From Plantago ovata (Eukaryota; Streptophyta; Magnoliopsida; Lamiales; Plantaginaceae), in NCBI GenBank assembly GCA_028274465.1, contig CM051456.1, positions 51,559,360-51,623,359 on the forward strand: a DNA stretch of 64,000 nucleotides, in the 5' to 3' direction. Positions 1 through 10,039 of this stretch are shown piece after piece. The notes under the pieces were generated by a model, which saw nothing but the letters and a program-made list of their open reading frames with translations, did not search any database and had not been told where the DNA came from. Numbering within the stretch: the first letter of the stretch is position 1; each line of letters begins with the position of its first letter. The position numbers and the translations under genes were made by a program.

Positions 1-1448
1 ACTGCTGGCGCATGTCATCCTCGCTTTCCCAGATTGCCTCCTCGTACTGATGGTTCCGCCACAGAACCTTGACTTGCTTGATTTGCCTATTACGGAGTTG
101 ATGCACCTTTTGGTCTAGAATACGAACCGGTTGTTCAACATAAGAAAAATCCTCCTCAATAGTCACCTCATCGGGTTGAATCACGTGCGACGGGTCAGGA
201 TAGTACTTCTTCAATTGAGATACATGGAAGACATTGTGAATTCCAGTAATGATGGTAGGTAATTGCAACCGATAAGCCACAATGCCCACTCTCTCAATGA
301 TCTCGTATGGTCCAACATACCGAGGGTTCAGTTTAGCTCTACGGCCCATACGAACAATTCCCTTTCTCGGAGATAGCTTGAGAAAGACAAAATCACCCAC
401 TTCGAAGTCCAAATCTCGCCTACGATTGTCGGTGTAACTCTTTTGTCTACTTTGAGCAGTTCTCAATCGATCTCAGATAAGCCTAATCGTTTCCAAGGTT
501 TCTTGTATCATCTCATTGAGAGTCCTCTCTCCAGCTACCAGTGTAGACATTCGGTCCTCTAAATCCCAGTACAGCGGTGATCTACATTTCCGACCATACA
601 GTGCTTCAAATGGTGCCATCCCAATCGATGCTTGATAACTATTATTATAATCATACTCAACCAATGAAAATGTTGTGCCCAACTTCCTTGGTGATCGAGC
701 ACACACAATCTCAACAGATCCTCTAGAGTTTGAATGGTCCTTTCGGATTGGACATCCGTCTGCGGATGTGTTGCGGTACTAAAATCAACTTAGTACCCAA
801 GCCTTCGTGTACTTGCTTCCAAAACCTCGAAACAAATTTCAGATCTCTATCAGACACAATACTCACCGGAGTGCCATGTAGCTTAATTATCTCATCACGA
901 TAAACCTCGGCTAACTTCTCGGATGTGTAGGTGGTTTTCACAAGCAGAAAGTGTGCCGATTTTGTCAACCTATCGACAATAACCCAAACACTATCAAAAC
1001 CACCCCTAGCTACCGGTAGACCAGTTACGGAATCCATAGTGATCATCTCCCATTTCCTCTGTGGAATCTCGAGTGGTTGTAGTAAACCTCCCGGTTTCTG
1101 GTGTTCAGCCTTTACCTGCTGGCAGACCAAACAACTTTGCACAAACTGTGCAATATCTCGCTTCATATTGGTCCACCAGTAAACCTTCTTCAAATCTTCA
1201 TACATTTTGTTTCCTCCAGGGTGCATCGATTACTTAGATTTATGAGCTTCATCTAAACTTAGACGCCTAAGCTCTTCATCAGAACGCACGCACAATCTAC
1301 CTTGGAACCTTAGAGCTCCATTCTCATCAACAAAGAATTTCACATTGCGAGGTTCAGTGATATGTGCTTTGATGTCTTGAAGCTCTTCATCATGCTCTTG
1401 GGCCTCAAGAATTCTACCTGCCAACTCATACCTCAAAGTGATATTGGC
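1..1448 (-). pseudogene. Tekay-like Ty3/gypsy pol: integrase and chromodomain (element L, part 3)
   Basis: Minus-strand C-terminal half of a chromovirus polyprotein. From 1448 leftward it reads the RNase H/integrase linker, then the integrase zinc-binding segment (CLVCQQ near 1125-1140), then the integrase core (D in ITMDSVTG and D in IVSDRD). From 470 to 1 it reads a GPY/F-type module (LNPRYVGPYE, NVFHVSQLKKYY) and a chromodomain-like end (VKVLWRNHQYEEAIWE), the arrangement of the Tekay/Del lineage. It is broken by an in-frame TAA just before MHPGG (about 1230), frameshifts near 780 and 710, and a TGA near 473. The coding frame joins directly to 7910-8009 once the element at 1449-7909 is removed. 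The 3' LTR lies beyond the left edge. Confidence 0.9.
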
Positions 1449-2696
1449 TGATGAACGCGCGGATTGTCAGTTCCGGATTATCAAATAAATTTGTTATTTA
1501 GCCAAAGGAAATTCACAACTACAATGAAAACCGTAGTGTAGCAGTAGAATAACCTCGAGTGTCGATCTCTAAGGACTATAACTAGCTTTATCTAATCTAA
1601 TTTAGAATATAAAACAGCAGACGATTTAGCAAAGGTTTTTCTTAACAGATAATGGAGATTGGTGATAGTATGGTCTTTCAAAGCATAACGGGTTAATAAT
1701 CATGCGTAAATTCCTCGGTTTTGCATGGAGATCTTTGATCAATAAATTGTCCTGTTGTAATTGTCAAACACTACGAAGATATAGATTTTGATAGGTCAAA
1801 GACCAATGAATTGTCCAATTGTGTGCAATAATTAATCAACAATACGAAGATAGAGATTTAGATAGATCAAAGAAATAAAGCAATAACACGTAGTATAATG
1901 CGTGATATAGCCATTAGCATAATTATCAACCCTTCGCTAAGAATTCACATACTATCACCAACGAGAAGTTTAGCTACTCACAGTTGTCATGCAATCAGCA
2001 GAAATCATAGAAGAAAATATGTTGAAAGATATATAAAAATAAGTAGAAAAACTCTAAGATACAATGTTACCGAAGGTTGTCAGTCTCCGAAGAATCGCGA
2101 TCTTACAAGCTCCAAACTGCTATGAAAAAGTATCTCCTAAGCTACGAACCCCCAGAACAGGCTCTGGGAAGTTCCTACCTAAAACTACAGAGAAAGGTGA
2201 CAGAATAGGTCTGGAAAAGTATGAAAATCGGAGAAAAACTGAGCAACTATATATAGGTTTCGAAATAGTGTGGGGCGAAGGGCCCCACACACCGGGAGAG
2301 TCGCCTGGTGTGGGGCGATTCGCCCCACATCCCGGGCGATCGCCCCGGAGGTTTTTTCGGGAATTTACGCGTTTTCGACGCGTTTTTGGATTTCTTCCCC
2401 TTTTCGGACTCGGTTTCTGACTTCTAGTGGCCTTCTAACCTCTAGATTCGACCCCTAGACTTCAAATCCTATCCGGAAACCTTTAGATACTCCAATTAGG
2501 CTTCTGGAACACCAATTCCTTGTCAACTTCAATATAATTGCCCGGAAATACTCATTTTCAACCAAAACCTGTAAAATAAAAACTAAAGGGAAACATGACA
2601 CTATTCTAATAAAATGCACTAAAATATAGCTAACATAGAGGATAGCTAAAATAGGTGAAAAAGACTCAATTGAAAATGTAAAATACACATTCATCA
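1449..2696 (-). repeat. 3' LTR of gag-only element A
   Basis: 1248-bp LTR, the downstream LTR because the element reads on the minus strand. It matches the LTR at 6656-7909 along its length, and also the solo LTRs at 45551-46797 and 46927-48188. It carries the TATA-like palindrome CTATATATAG at 2247-2256, with GC-rich near-palindromes just upstream in the sense direction (2270-2355). Several plus-strand ORFs here are accidental. Confidence 0.92.
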
Positions 2697-2714
2697 AACT
2701 CCCCAAACCAAACC
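2697..2714 (-). other. Polypurine tract of element A
   Basis: On the minus strand, a G-rich purine run (TTTGGGGAGTT) directly abuts the 3' LTR. This is the expected position of the plus-strand DNA primer. The same tract precedes the 3' LTR of the related element at 36887-36897. Confidence 0.85.
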
Positions 2715-4359
2715 TTTGCTTGTCCTCAAGCAACTAAGCTAGACTCTAATGCAAAAAACAATGCAACACATAAAATGGAGTCTCATGCCAAATAAAATGA
2801 ACTAATCTACTGAATCTACTAAAAAACATATGAACAAAAACCATATAAATCAAAGCATGAATATAGGTTGAAAAATGCCTCTATTGACTCATACACATCC
2901 ACATAAGCACTTATGTCAAGACAAGATAGTCTCTCGTAACATTCTCTACCTGGACCTAGTCAGTGACGACGTAATGAAACATGTTAAGATACGAATGGTT
3001 GTCCCGTGCCTATGAAACTAAGGACTTACTACTGTTCACCAAGTTTAAGACTTTCCCTCAAAGAGGTCGAACCAGTACTGGCTCTCATCAAACGAATGAG
3101 GGTTCCCTATAAAAGATAACACTCCCCTATTCTACCCATCTCTCAAGCAAAGTCTTAAGCTATTCACCACTTCCTGAATGGAAGGACGAGGGTGGTCTAG
3201 AACAGATGACACTCAAAACAAAAGACAAAAAATAGAAAATTACAACACGATTACGAACATTACAAGAATTGGAAAATGAGACACAACACTTTGCTAGACT
3301 GCTATTTGGCTTTTTTTGGACCCTTTTTTGTTTTTTTGGGGTCTTTTTCTTTTTATTTTCTTTTTTCTTTCCAGTTTCTTTTTTTCTTTTTTCCTGGAAT
3401 TTTTCTTTCTTTTTCTTTTTGATTTTTTTTTAGCCAGCAGTAGCATAACGAAAAATAAACAAAATGACTCACACGACTTCCCCAAACCTATTCGAAAGAA
3501 TAGGTTGGAGTACAAAATTTACGGAAAAGGAAAAATAAACTCACAATACGGAAATAAAAAACGAAAAACAAGTCTAATGATGGTGTAACCCCCTCCCCAA
3601 ACCTATTCGGAAGAATAAGCTACAAACAAAGGATCACACAACCTCACACTACCTCCTTCCTAGGCATTTAGCAATCTCAAAGCATGGTGAAGACTTGTTG
3701 CCTCTTAGGTACATAATTACTCGGGAAAACAACCATAAGACCCTAACATGCATCATCCTATTATAAAGGCCTTCGTGAATCACAGTAGAGAAAACACCAC
3801 TAAGTGATGTCGAGACTACCAAGCTTAACTAAGTGCAATACATAAATGTGACAAGCCAAGCGAGGAAAACCTCAAACAAATTCATAGAGATGAAGCATAT
3901 GATTAATGGTATAGTTAGTTGATCTACCCAATAAAAAAGTTCAAACAATTCGGCAATAAACTCCATATAAAACATGCAAGACTATCCTAGGATGAATGTA
4001 GTGAATGCAACCTAAAAAACTAAGAAAGCAGTAAACGTGCAAATGCAAATGCAAACAAAAGGTTTCACGAGTAATCATAAGCAAAACAACTATACGAATA
4101 CCCAGCGATAACCCCCCCCCCCCCCAAACCTGAACGTCGTCGCTCGTCCCGAACGTCGAAAGTGGATTTATGGTGAGAGCTAAACTTGTACCTGTAACCT
4201 ATAGTACTCAAAGAAACTCGTGAGAAACCAAAATCATACGAAAATATAAAAAACACAATGATATGCATGCAATAAAGCGGTAAAAAAGCGATAAAAACTC
4301 CAGGTTGCCTCCCGGATAGCGCCATTGTTTATAGTCTTTGACTCGACTCCTTCTTGCGC
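2715..4359 (-). other. Long non-coding 3' region of element A
   Basis: About 1.6 kb between the gag-protease stop and the polypurine tract, with no pol domain in any frame. It contains an A-rich tract on the sense strand (seen as T-rich 3304-3432), a run of 14 C at 4112-4125, and blocks closely matching the 3' region of element C at 35560-36890 in opposite orientation. The conserved blocks include the stretch around 3650-3790 and the one around 3180-3220. Their conservation suggests an RNA-level role. The lysine-rich and phenylalanine-rich ORFs here are low-complexity artefacts. Confidence 0.75.
3485..3506 (-). other. Conserved hairpin in the 3' region of gag-only element A
   Basis: A 9-bp inverted repeat, AACCTATTC and GAATAGGTT, around a 4-base loop. 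In the sense RNA the loop reads UUUC. A second, partly decayed copy lies at 3600-3621. The same hairpin with an 11-bp stem and identical loop is in element C at 36090-36115, in both cases just upstream, in sense order, of an A-rich tract. Confidence 0.6.
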
Positions 4360-6345
4360 CTAGCTCTTCTTCTTGAGGGTACTAGACTTCCCTTTCATGG
4401 ATCTCCTCCTCATGCCACGAACCTGTGAATAAGAATGAACATAGGCTGCAAGACCACAGTAGTGAGTAGTGTGAGAAGTATCAGGTGGATCAGATATGGC
4501 TCGCAACACATGTCGCTTGCCATCCACCTCAATAGTGCAAGTCCTGCGGTAGATGTCCATCACGGAGCGTAGCTTAGTCAAGAACGTTCGCCCCAAGAGA
4601 ATGACATCCCCCGTCCCAGGTGTAGACGCCGTCATAACTACAAAATTGGTGTATACAGAAGTTTCACCAATCTTGACCAATACATTCTTCACAACGCCTT
4701 CGGGTCTCACAAAGGATTCATCCGCCAGTTGCACAATAGCCTTATGCTCAGATAGTTTTCCAAGGCTACTCTTCTCAAACACATTCAAAGGGAGCACATT
4801 AGAGTAGGATCCCGTGTCTAGTGTGGCACGTACATCTTCAAGCTCACCAATCCCTACCTTAACATCGAAACTTTGAGGGAGTGGCTCGGGATCCTCTTGC
4901 TCCTCTTCACTCTCGTCAGAACTAAGGTCCTTCTCTTCTTCCTTAGCCTGTGGAGGTTCTTCCTTCTTGCAACACTCGCACTTAGCAACCTTCTTGATGG
5001 TGATTTCAACAGGCAGATCACCAGCCAAGGTAATGGACATCGACTTCTCAGTGTTGCTAGGCAGCTTGTCTTGTTCCCTACTTGCTCCTCGGTCGATCAA
5101 CTCTTGCATCTTTTGGTGGGCAAGCCTAGTGCTCTCTTCCAACCTATCAAGTCTTGCCCTAGTCTTCTCAGAATCTTCTTCATAACGTTTGAGAAAACTT
5201 TGGGTGTGATCAACCATCTTTTGCAAGTTCTCCATCAGTTGAGCCGACTTCGACTTCGGTTGCTCTTTCGGAGCGGGGTTTTCGCAGTGATCATTACCAT
5301 AGTTCAGCCTACTACGGTCTTGGTTAGGGCCATAAGTTTGGCTAGCTGGTGCATATCCTTGATTGTTTCGGAACCCTCTTCTCCAAAATCCACCTCGAGG
5401 ATTCCTACCATCTTGTCCGTAGCTAGCTTCTTGAGTACCAAACTCCGTAGCAAAGGCTTCTTCTTCGCCTCCTTGAGCCCAGTTGCCATTATCATACGCA
5501 AGCTCCGCTCTACATATATGAGCTCCATGTCCATAATTCTTGCATATTCGGCAAACTTCGTTCGAAATAATTGTTCCAGTGGCGCTCTTGAGGACTTGCT
5601 TCAATTCGTTGGTAAAGCACTCGAATTGATCCCCATTTCCCCTATACATAGGGGCTTCTTGAGTCGGTGGAGCTTCAGGTCCACGTCTCCTAACCATTGC
5701 TCTTGGGTCTTTGAACTGCGAACCCTTAGCAAGCCTTTCGAAAACTGCCCAGACTGCTTCTGCGGTTTCCTCCCAAATATTGCCTCGGCATTGGAAATCC
5801 ACCACTTGTTGGTTCTCGAAGGTTAGTCCATTGTAAAAGTGTTGGACTAGGTCAGAAAGCTCAAAACCATGGTGAGAGCACTTGTTCGTGAGATTTTGAA
5901 ACCTCTCAAACGCGGTGTAGATGGTCTCATCATAGTCCTGTTTGAACCCAGTGATTTGCGCCTTTAGCGCGGTGGTCAAGGTGTGAGGGAAGTATTTTTC
6001 CATGAAAGCTGAAAAAACCTTCTCCCAAGTGTCCAGCGAGCCTGCTGGTAGAGAACTCAACCACGACTTGGCTCTGTCGCCAAGCCCCATAGCAAAAACC
6101 TTCATCCTCAACTCATCCGTTGTTATTTCAGCTCCGGGTCGTGGGAGTTGGTTGACGAAATCATCGATATCGTGCAAGTACCCCATCACATCTTCCCTTG
6201 ATAAGCCATAGAACCTCGGAAGTTGTTGGAATGAGTGGTTCTTGATTTCCAGATCTCCAGTTGCAGACAAAAGAACAATCGCCGGTCCCCTCATACGATC
6301 CTTCGAGGGTTGAACCCATGCTTTCAGTGGTCTAGCCTCTGCCAT
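4360..6345 (-). CDS. gag-pro: Gag-protease polyprotein of element A
   Basis: Intact 661-residue ORF. Residues about 35-220 form an Athila/Tat-type retrotransposon Gag domain (motifs AKSWLSSLP, FMEKYFP, ERFQNLTNKCSHHG, FYNGL). A CCHC zinc knuckle (CRICKNYGHGAHIC, spacing C-x2-C-x4-H-x4-C) is at about 264-277. A coiled, charged, glutamate-rich segment follows, then an aspartic protease with active-site DTG at about 509-511 (ATLDTGSYSNVLP). Gag would form the particle and the protease would mature it. The ORF stops at 4360 with no pol behind it, so the element supplies structural protein but no replication enzymes. The ATG at 6345 is the first in a long open frame. The 317-codon plus-strand ORF opposite it is a shadow. 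Confidence 0.93.
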   Translation of the reverse strand: MAEARPLKAWVQPSKDRMRGPAIVLLSATGDLEIKNHSFQQLPRFYGLSREDVMGYLHDIDDFVNQLPRPGAEITTDELRMKVFAMGLGDRAKSWLSSLPAGSLDTWEKVFSAFMEKYFPHTLTTALKAQITGFKQDYDETIYTAFERFQNLTNKCSHHGFELSDLVQHFYNGLTFENQQVVDFQCRGNIWEETAEAVWAVFERLAKGSQFKDPRAMVRRRGPEAPPTQEAPMYRGNGDQFECFTNELKQVLKSATGTIISNEVCRICKNYGHGAHICRAELAYDNGNWAQGGEEEAFATEFGTQEASYGQDGRNPRGGFWRRGFRNNQGYAPASQTYGPNQDRSRLNYGNDHCENPAPKEQPKSKSAQLMENLQKMVDHTQSFLKRYEEDSEKTRARLDRLEESTRLAHQKMQELIDRGASREQDKLPSNTEKSMSITLAGDLPVEITIKKVAKCECCKKEEPPQAKEEEKDLSSDESEEEQEDPEPLPQSFDVKVGIGELEDVRATLDTGSYSNVLPLNVFEKSSLGKLSEHKAIVQLADESFVRPEGVVKNVLVKIGETSVYTNFVVMTASTPGTGDVILLGRTFLTKLRSVMDIYRRTCTIEVDGKRHVLRAISDPPDTSHTTHYCGLAAYVHSYSQVRGMRRRSMKGKSSTLKKKS

Positions 6346-6655
6346 TCCGTCGATTTCCTTGAAAAGACTGTGTAGAGATTCAGAGAAATCAGTATCCTCT
6401 ATTTCCTCTAGTGCACGCCTTTGAAGTAGTCACCTTCTTTGGTGGTAGACTCTGTCGATCTCAGTAATTGAATCAGCAAGCGGTGTTCCTGTAGATCGTG
6501 TATGTGGCATACACTATCTGTAACAGACTAGGAAAGCAGTATCAGATAGAGATTAAAAATGAAAACAAAAACTACTAGAATTAGGAATTGAATGCTAAAA
6601 ATATAAACAAATTAAACAGATTAAAGGAGTATAGTCCCCGACAGCGGCGCCAATT
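6346..6655 (-). other. Leader and tRNA-Asp primer binding site of element A
   Basis: The primer binding site is at 6635-6652. On the minus strand it reads TGGCGCCGCTGTCGGGGA, close to the complement of the 3' end of plant tRNA-Asp, and starts three bases from the LTR. The rest of this 310-bp leader has no ORF and presumably holds dimerisation and packaging signals. Confidence 0.85.
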
Positions 6656-7909
6656 TGATGAACGCGGGGATTGTCAGTTCCGGATTATCAAATAAATTTG
6701 TTATTTAGCCAAAGGCAATTCACAACTACAACGAAAACCGTAGTGTAGCAGTAGAATAACCTCGAGTGTCGATCTCTAAGAACTATAACTAGCTTTATCT
6801 AATCTAATTTAGAATATAAAAAAGCAGACGATTTAGCAAAGGTTTTTCTTAACAGATAATGGAGATTGGTGATAGTATGGTCCTTCAAAGCATAACGGGT
6901 TAATAATCATGCGTAAATTCCTCAGTTTTGCATGGAGATCTTTGATCAATAAATTGTCCTGTTGTAATTATCAAACACTACGAAGATATAGATTTTGATA
7001 GGTCAAAGACCAATGAATTGTCCAATTGTGTGCAATAATTAATCAACAATACGAAGATAGAGATTTAGATAGATCAAAGAAATAAAGCAATAACACGTAG
7101 TATAATGCGCGATATAGCCATTAGCATAATTATCAACCCTTCGCTAAGAATTCACATACTATCACCAACGAGAAGTTTAGCTACTCATAGTTGTCATGCA
7201 ATCAGCAGAAATCATAGAAGAAAATATGTTGAAAGATATATAAAAATAAGTAGAAAAACTGTAAGATACAATGTTACCGAAGGTTGTCAGTCTCCGAAGA
7301 ATCGCGATCTTACAAGCTCCAAACTGCTATGAAAAAGTATCTCCTAAGCTACGAACCCCAGAACAGGCTCTGGGAAGTTCCTACCTAAAACTACAGAGAA
7401 AGGTGAGAGAATAGGTCTGGAAAAGTATGAAAATCGGAGAAAAACTGAGCAACTATATATAGGCTTCGAAATAGTGTGGGGCGAAGGGCCCCACACACCG
7501 GGCGATTCGCCTGGTGTGGGGCGATTCGCCCCACATCCCGGGCGATTCGCCCGGGAGTTTTTTTCGGGAATTTACGCGTTTTCGACGCGTTTTTGAATTT
7601 CTTCCCCTTTTCGGACTCGGTTTCTGACTTCTAGTGGCCTTCTAACCTCCAGATTCGACCCCTAGACTTCAAATCCTATCCGAAAACCTTCAGATACTCC
7701 AATTAGGCTTCTGGAACACCAATTCCTTGTCAACTTCAATATAATTGCCCGGAAATCCTCGTTTTTCAACCAAAACCTGTAAAATAAAAACTAAAGGGAA
7801 ACGTGACACTATTCTAATAAAATGCACTTAAATATAGCTAAATTAACATAGAGGATAGCTAAAATAGGTGAAAAAGACTCAAATAAAAGTGTAAAATACA
7901 CATTCATCA
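6656..7909 (-). repeat. 5' LTR of gag-only element A
   Basis: 1254-bp LTR, TGATGAA...TTCATCA in plus-strand reading. It differs from the 3' LTR at 1449-2696 by scattered substitutions and a few small indels, for example in the GC-rich block, where this copy has complete GGGCGATTCGCCC units and the other has changed ones. The outer edge abuts the target duplication TTGGC. Confidence 0.92.
7453..7556 (-). promoter_or_regulatory. LTR core promoter: TATA box with upstream GC-rich palindromes
   Basis: On the minus strand a series of GC-rich near-palindromes (core GGGGCGAATCGCCCC, plus GGGCGAATCGCCC and variants, 7474-7556) lies just upstream of the TATA-like CTATATATAG (7453-7462). The same order is present at 2247-2355, in the solo LTR at 46381-46445 and in the solo LTR at 47280-47343, with a different number of units each time. 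The promoter role is inferred from position in the LTR. Confidence 0.6.
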
Positions 7910-8009
7910 TTGGCGAACATGCAAGACAGGTTGGATACTTCGAGATTTGACACATGTACCCTACGACTTAAGGCATCCGCGACTACATTGGCCTTACCAG
8001 GGTGGTATC
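7910..8009 (-). pseudogene. Tekay-like pol fragment between two insertions (element L, part 2)
   Basis: A 100-bp island of element L that encodes the end of RNase H on the minus strand (HPGKANVVADALSR, the conserved C-terminal RNase H motif of chromoviruses), followed by linker. Its left end is the TTGGC duplication of element A and its right end the GTATC duplication of the copia element. It links the RNase H frame at 17706-18134 to the integrase at 1-1448. Confidence 0.92.
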
Positions 8010-10025
8010 CGTAAGAAAATACGGTCAGAGTTACCCCTAGGGTACGCAGCGGAATTTCAAAATTTTCTTAACATGCAGGTTAATTGATTATGTATATGCT
8101 GTATATATTTAAACACGTCAATTAGAAGACTAACCGTACTCCAAAAGCAAGCACAGCTTCCAAGTCTTCGTAATAATTCGGGGAATCTTCTCCTTCGTCG
8201 AAGTTGAAGATATCTGCAATACTTTGATTATCTGCAAGACAATAAAAGTTAGTTTCCAGCTCCTAGAACCTCAACCTTGGTATCCACGGATGAATAGCCT
8301 GTCGGAAAGAATGCTAGGATATTCTTTGTGTGAACAAGAAGATGGGGCGGCGGTTTTCCTCCGGTAAGCGGGGTGGCGCGCGTGGCTAGTATGGAGAGGT
8401 AGGCGAGAGATTTTATTTTCTCTAAGAAAACTGGGTATTCAACTGTGTGAAAAACTATATCGAAAGCTCTCTAATAGTCTACTATATATAGTAGTCAATA
8501 GAAGCCTAAAGCATAAGTAATTAGACTTCGTAAAGGAATAAGAATCTAATTCTTATCGCACTAGCAAACCAATTTCAAGTCTAGATTAATTCTCAATCAA
8601 ATTAAAACTCAATCAGGAAAATCTAACTTATCCCTTGGACTTCTAACAGAGGAAGGAGTCGAACTCCTTCCCCTATACCATCTGCGCGCGCGCGCTCTCC
8701 CAGGGGTAGTAGGTGGGTCTCGAGTAGATTTTGCCCATGTGCATATATTAATTCTAAATTAACATATCCTTTCAAATCAAACCTCTATTATATTTCCAAA
8801 ATATAATCTTTAATTGTATTTACATCAAATACAATTAATTAGCCAATTCAATTAATAATTCCAAATCATTATTTGAGCAACAAAATATTATAATTTAATT
8901 CCAAATCAATTATAATCCATCAATCACAATTAATTCTAAATTAATTGCGATTCCTTCTTCAAGGATATTCAGACAAGCTGAATCACCACATAGTGTGACC
9001 CATAGGGCCTCATTGTATTAAGCAAGTCCTGGACTAGGCAAAATGGAATTCCTAGACGGTTCCATTTGCAATATTAATACATGAGGACGTTTGAGAGGTT
9101 TCTCAAAGCAATTCGTTGCGAAGTCTGTTGCGCTCAACGCGGCGATGGTAACGTCCCTTCATCTGACTGACTCGAATGTATCTAGGATCGATGAAGTGTC
9201 TATCCCAATAATACATCCACGGGCGTCTTCAGTGAGTTGCATGGTGAATCCAATATCCATTATGACTATCATAATAATATTGATACGTTGGCCAGCGGTT
9301 TTACCAATCACAACTATGAACGACTATGAGCAGTGCTCTCCTGTGCTACACATGAGAGATGAATCCTTCATAGAATCACTTATCATCCCCATTTGTATGT
9401 AGCCATAATCCTGGATCGTGTCTTAGGTCAGCTGCTTATTCAGAGCTGACATCGACGGGTCCACCAAGGATATGGGGCAACAAATGTGATGATAAAGTCC
9501 TGTAAGTCCAAAGGACGACTGGCATCACTTCGACAACTTACCGGTTCCCATAGACACTTCGGTTCCCATAGACACTTCGGTGTAGAGTATACATCGAACA
9601 ACTATGCGCAGTTATGGGAACGTTTCTTGATTGTCCAACAATCCGTTCCGTGGCCGTGGGATCGGCTCACACTTGCTCCAACAAGTATAACCTCCACGCA
9701 TACTAGTCTCAGCTGGTTCATTCAGACCCCTACATCCGAGATGAACCTCGACTAGGGAGAGTTTGGGATAGATGATAACTCACATAGCTCCCACTATCCG
9801 TGTGAACGGTCATCTATCCGAGGGGACATGTTTAATATCAATACAGACAGAAATAGAGATATGACATGTTGCATGCCTGGTGTAATATAAATATGAAAGC
9901 GATACTCAATAGTCAAACAACAAACATATATTATATTACGTTGACCTGTGTAATAGTACATATATGCCCTCTATAAGGGCTGCATGCCCTTAATAAGGAC
10001 TGTCTCTAGGACATATACACTATCA
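8010..10025 (-). repeat. 3' LTR of copia 1
   Basis: 2016 bp, ending CACTATCA at 10025. Compared with the 5' LTR it lacks a short segment after 8717 (present at 16330-16375) and one after 9590 (present at 17231-17275). It also has a tandem duplication of about 19 bp at 9541-9580. It contains CG dinucleotide runs (8684-8697) and the palindromic TATA-like CTATATATAG near 8481. The 103-codon plus-strand ORF at 9091, repeated in all three LTR copies, is antisense and not thought to be a gene. Confidence 0.92.
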
Positions 10026-10037
10026 ATCTCCCACTTG
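10026..10037 (-). other. Polypurine tract of copia 1
   Basis: The minus strand reads AAGTGGGAGAT directly before the 3' LTR. The related decayed copia copies carry matching tracts before their 3' LTRs at about 41158-41168 and 55887-55897. Confidence 0.85.
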
Positions 10038-10039
10038 GA

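Larger units (their letters stand above)
1449..7909 (-). mobile_element. Complete gag-protease-only LTR retrotransposon (TR-GAG-like, Athila-related), element A
   Basis: A 6.46 kb minus-strand element bounded by direct LTRs that begin TGATGAA and end TTCATCA. It is flanked by a perfect 5-bp target duplication, TTGGC at 1444-1448 and 7910-7914. Next to the 5' LTR is a primer site complementary to tRNA-Asp, and next to the 3' LTR a polypurine tract. The internal region carries one 661-codon gag-protease ORF and no reverse transcriptase, RNase H or integrase. This matches the published TR-GAG class of non-autonomous elements. By inference it is mobilised by Athila-type machinery, which uses the same tRNA-Asp primer. 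The LTRs look very similar by eye and the ORF is intact, so insertion was probably recent. Confidence 0.9.

Noticed and set aside
3294-3588. Lysine-rich and phenylalanine-rich ORFs, and the similar ones at 35863-36358
   Set aside because: They come from an A-rich/T-rich tract in the 3' region of the gag-only elements; low-complexity translation only.
4873-5826. 317-codon plus-strand ORF
   Set aside because: Exactly opposite the strongly supported gag-protease ORF; leucine- and serine-rich composition of a reverse-complement shadow.
9091-9402. 103-codon plus-strand ORF conserved in three copies (also 16742-17053 and 49372-49698)
   Set aside because: It lies in the LTR of copia 1, antisense to the element. 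Its conservation reflects LTR identity, and the protein has no recognisable domain.
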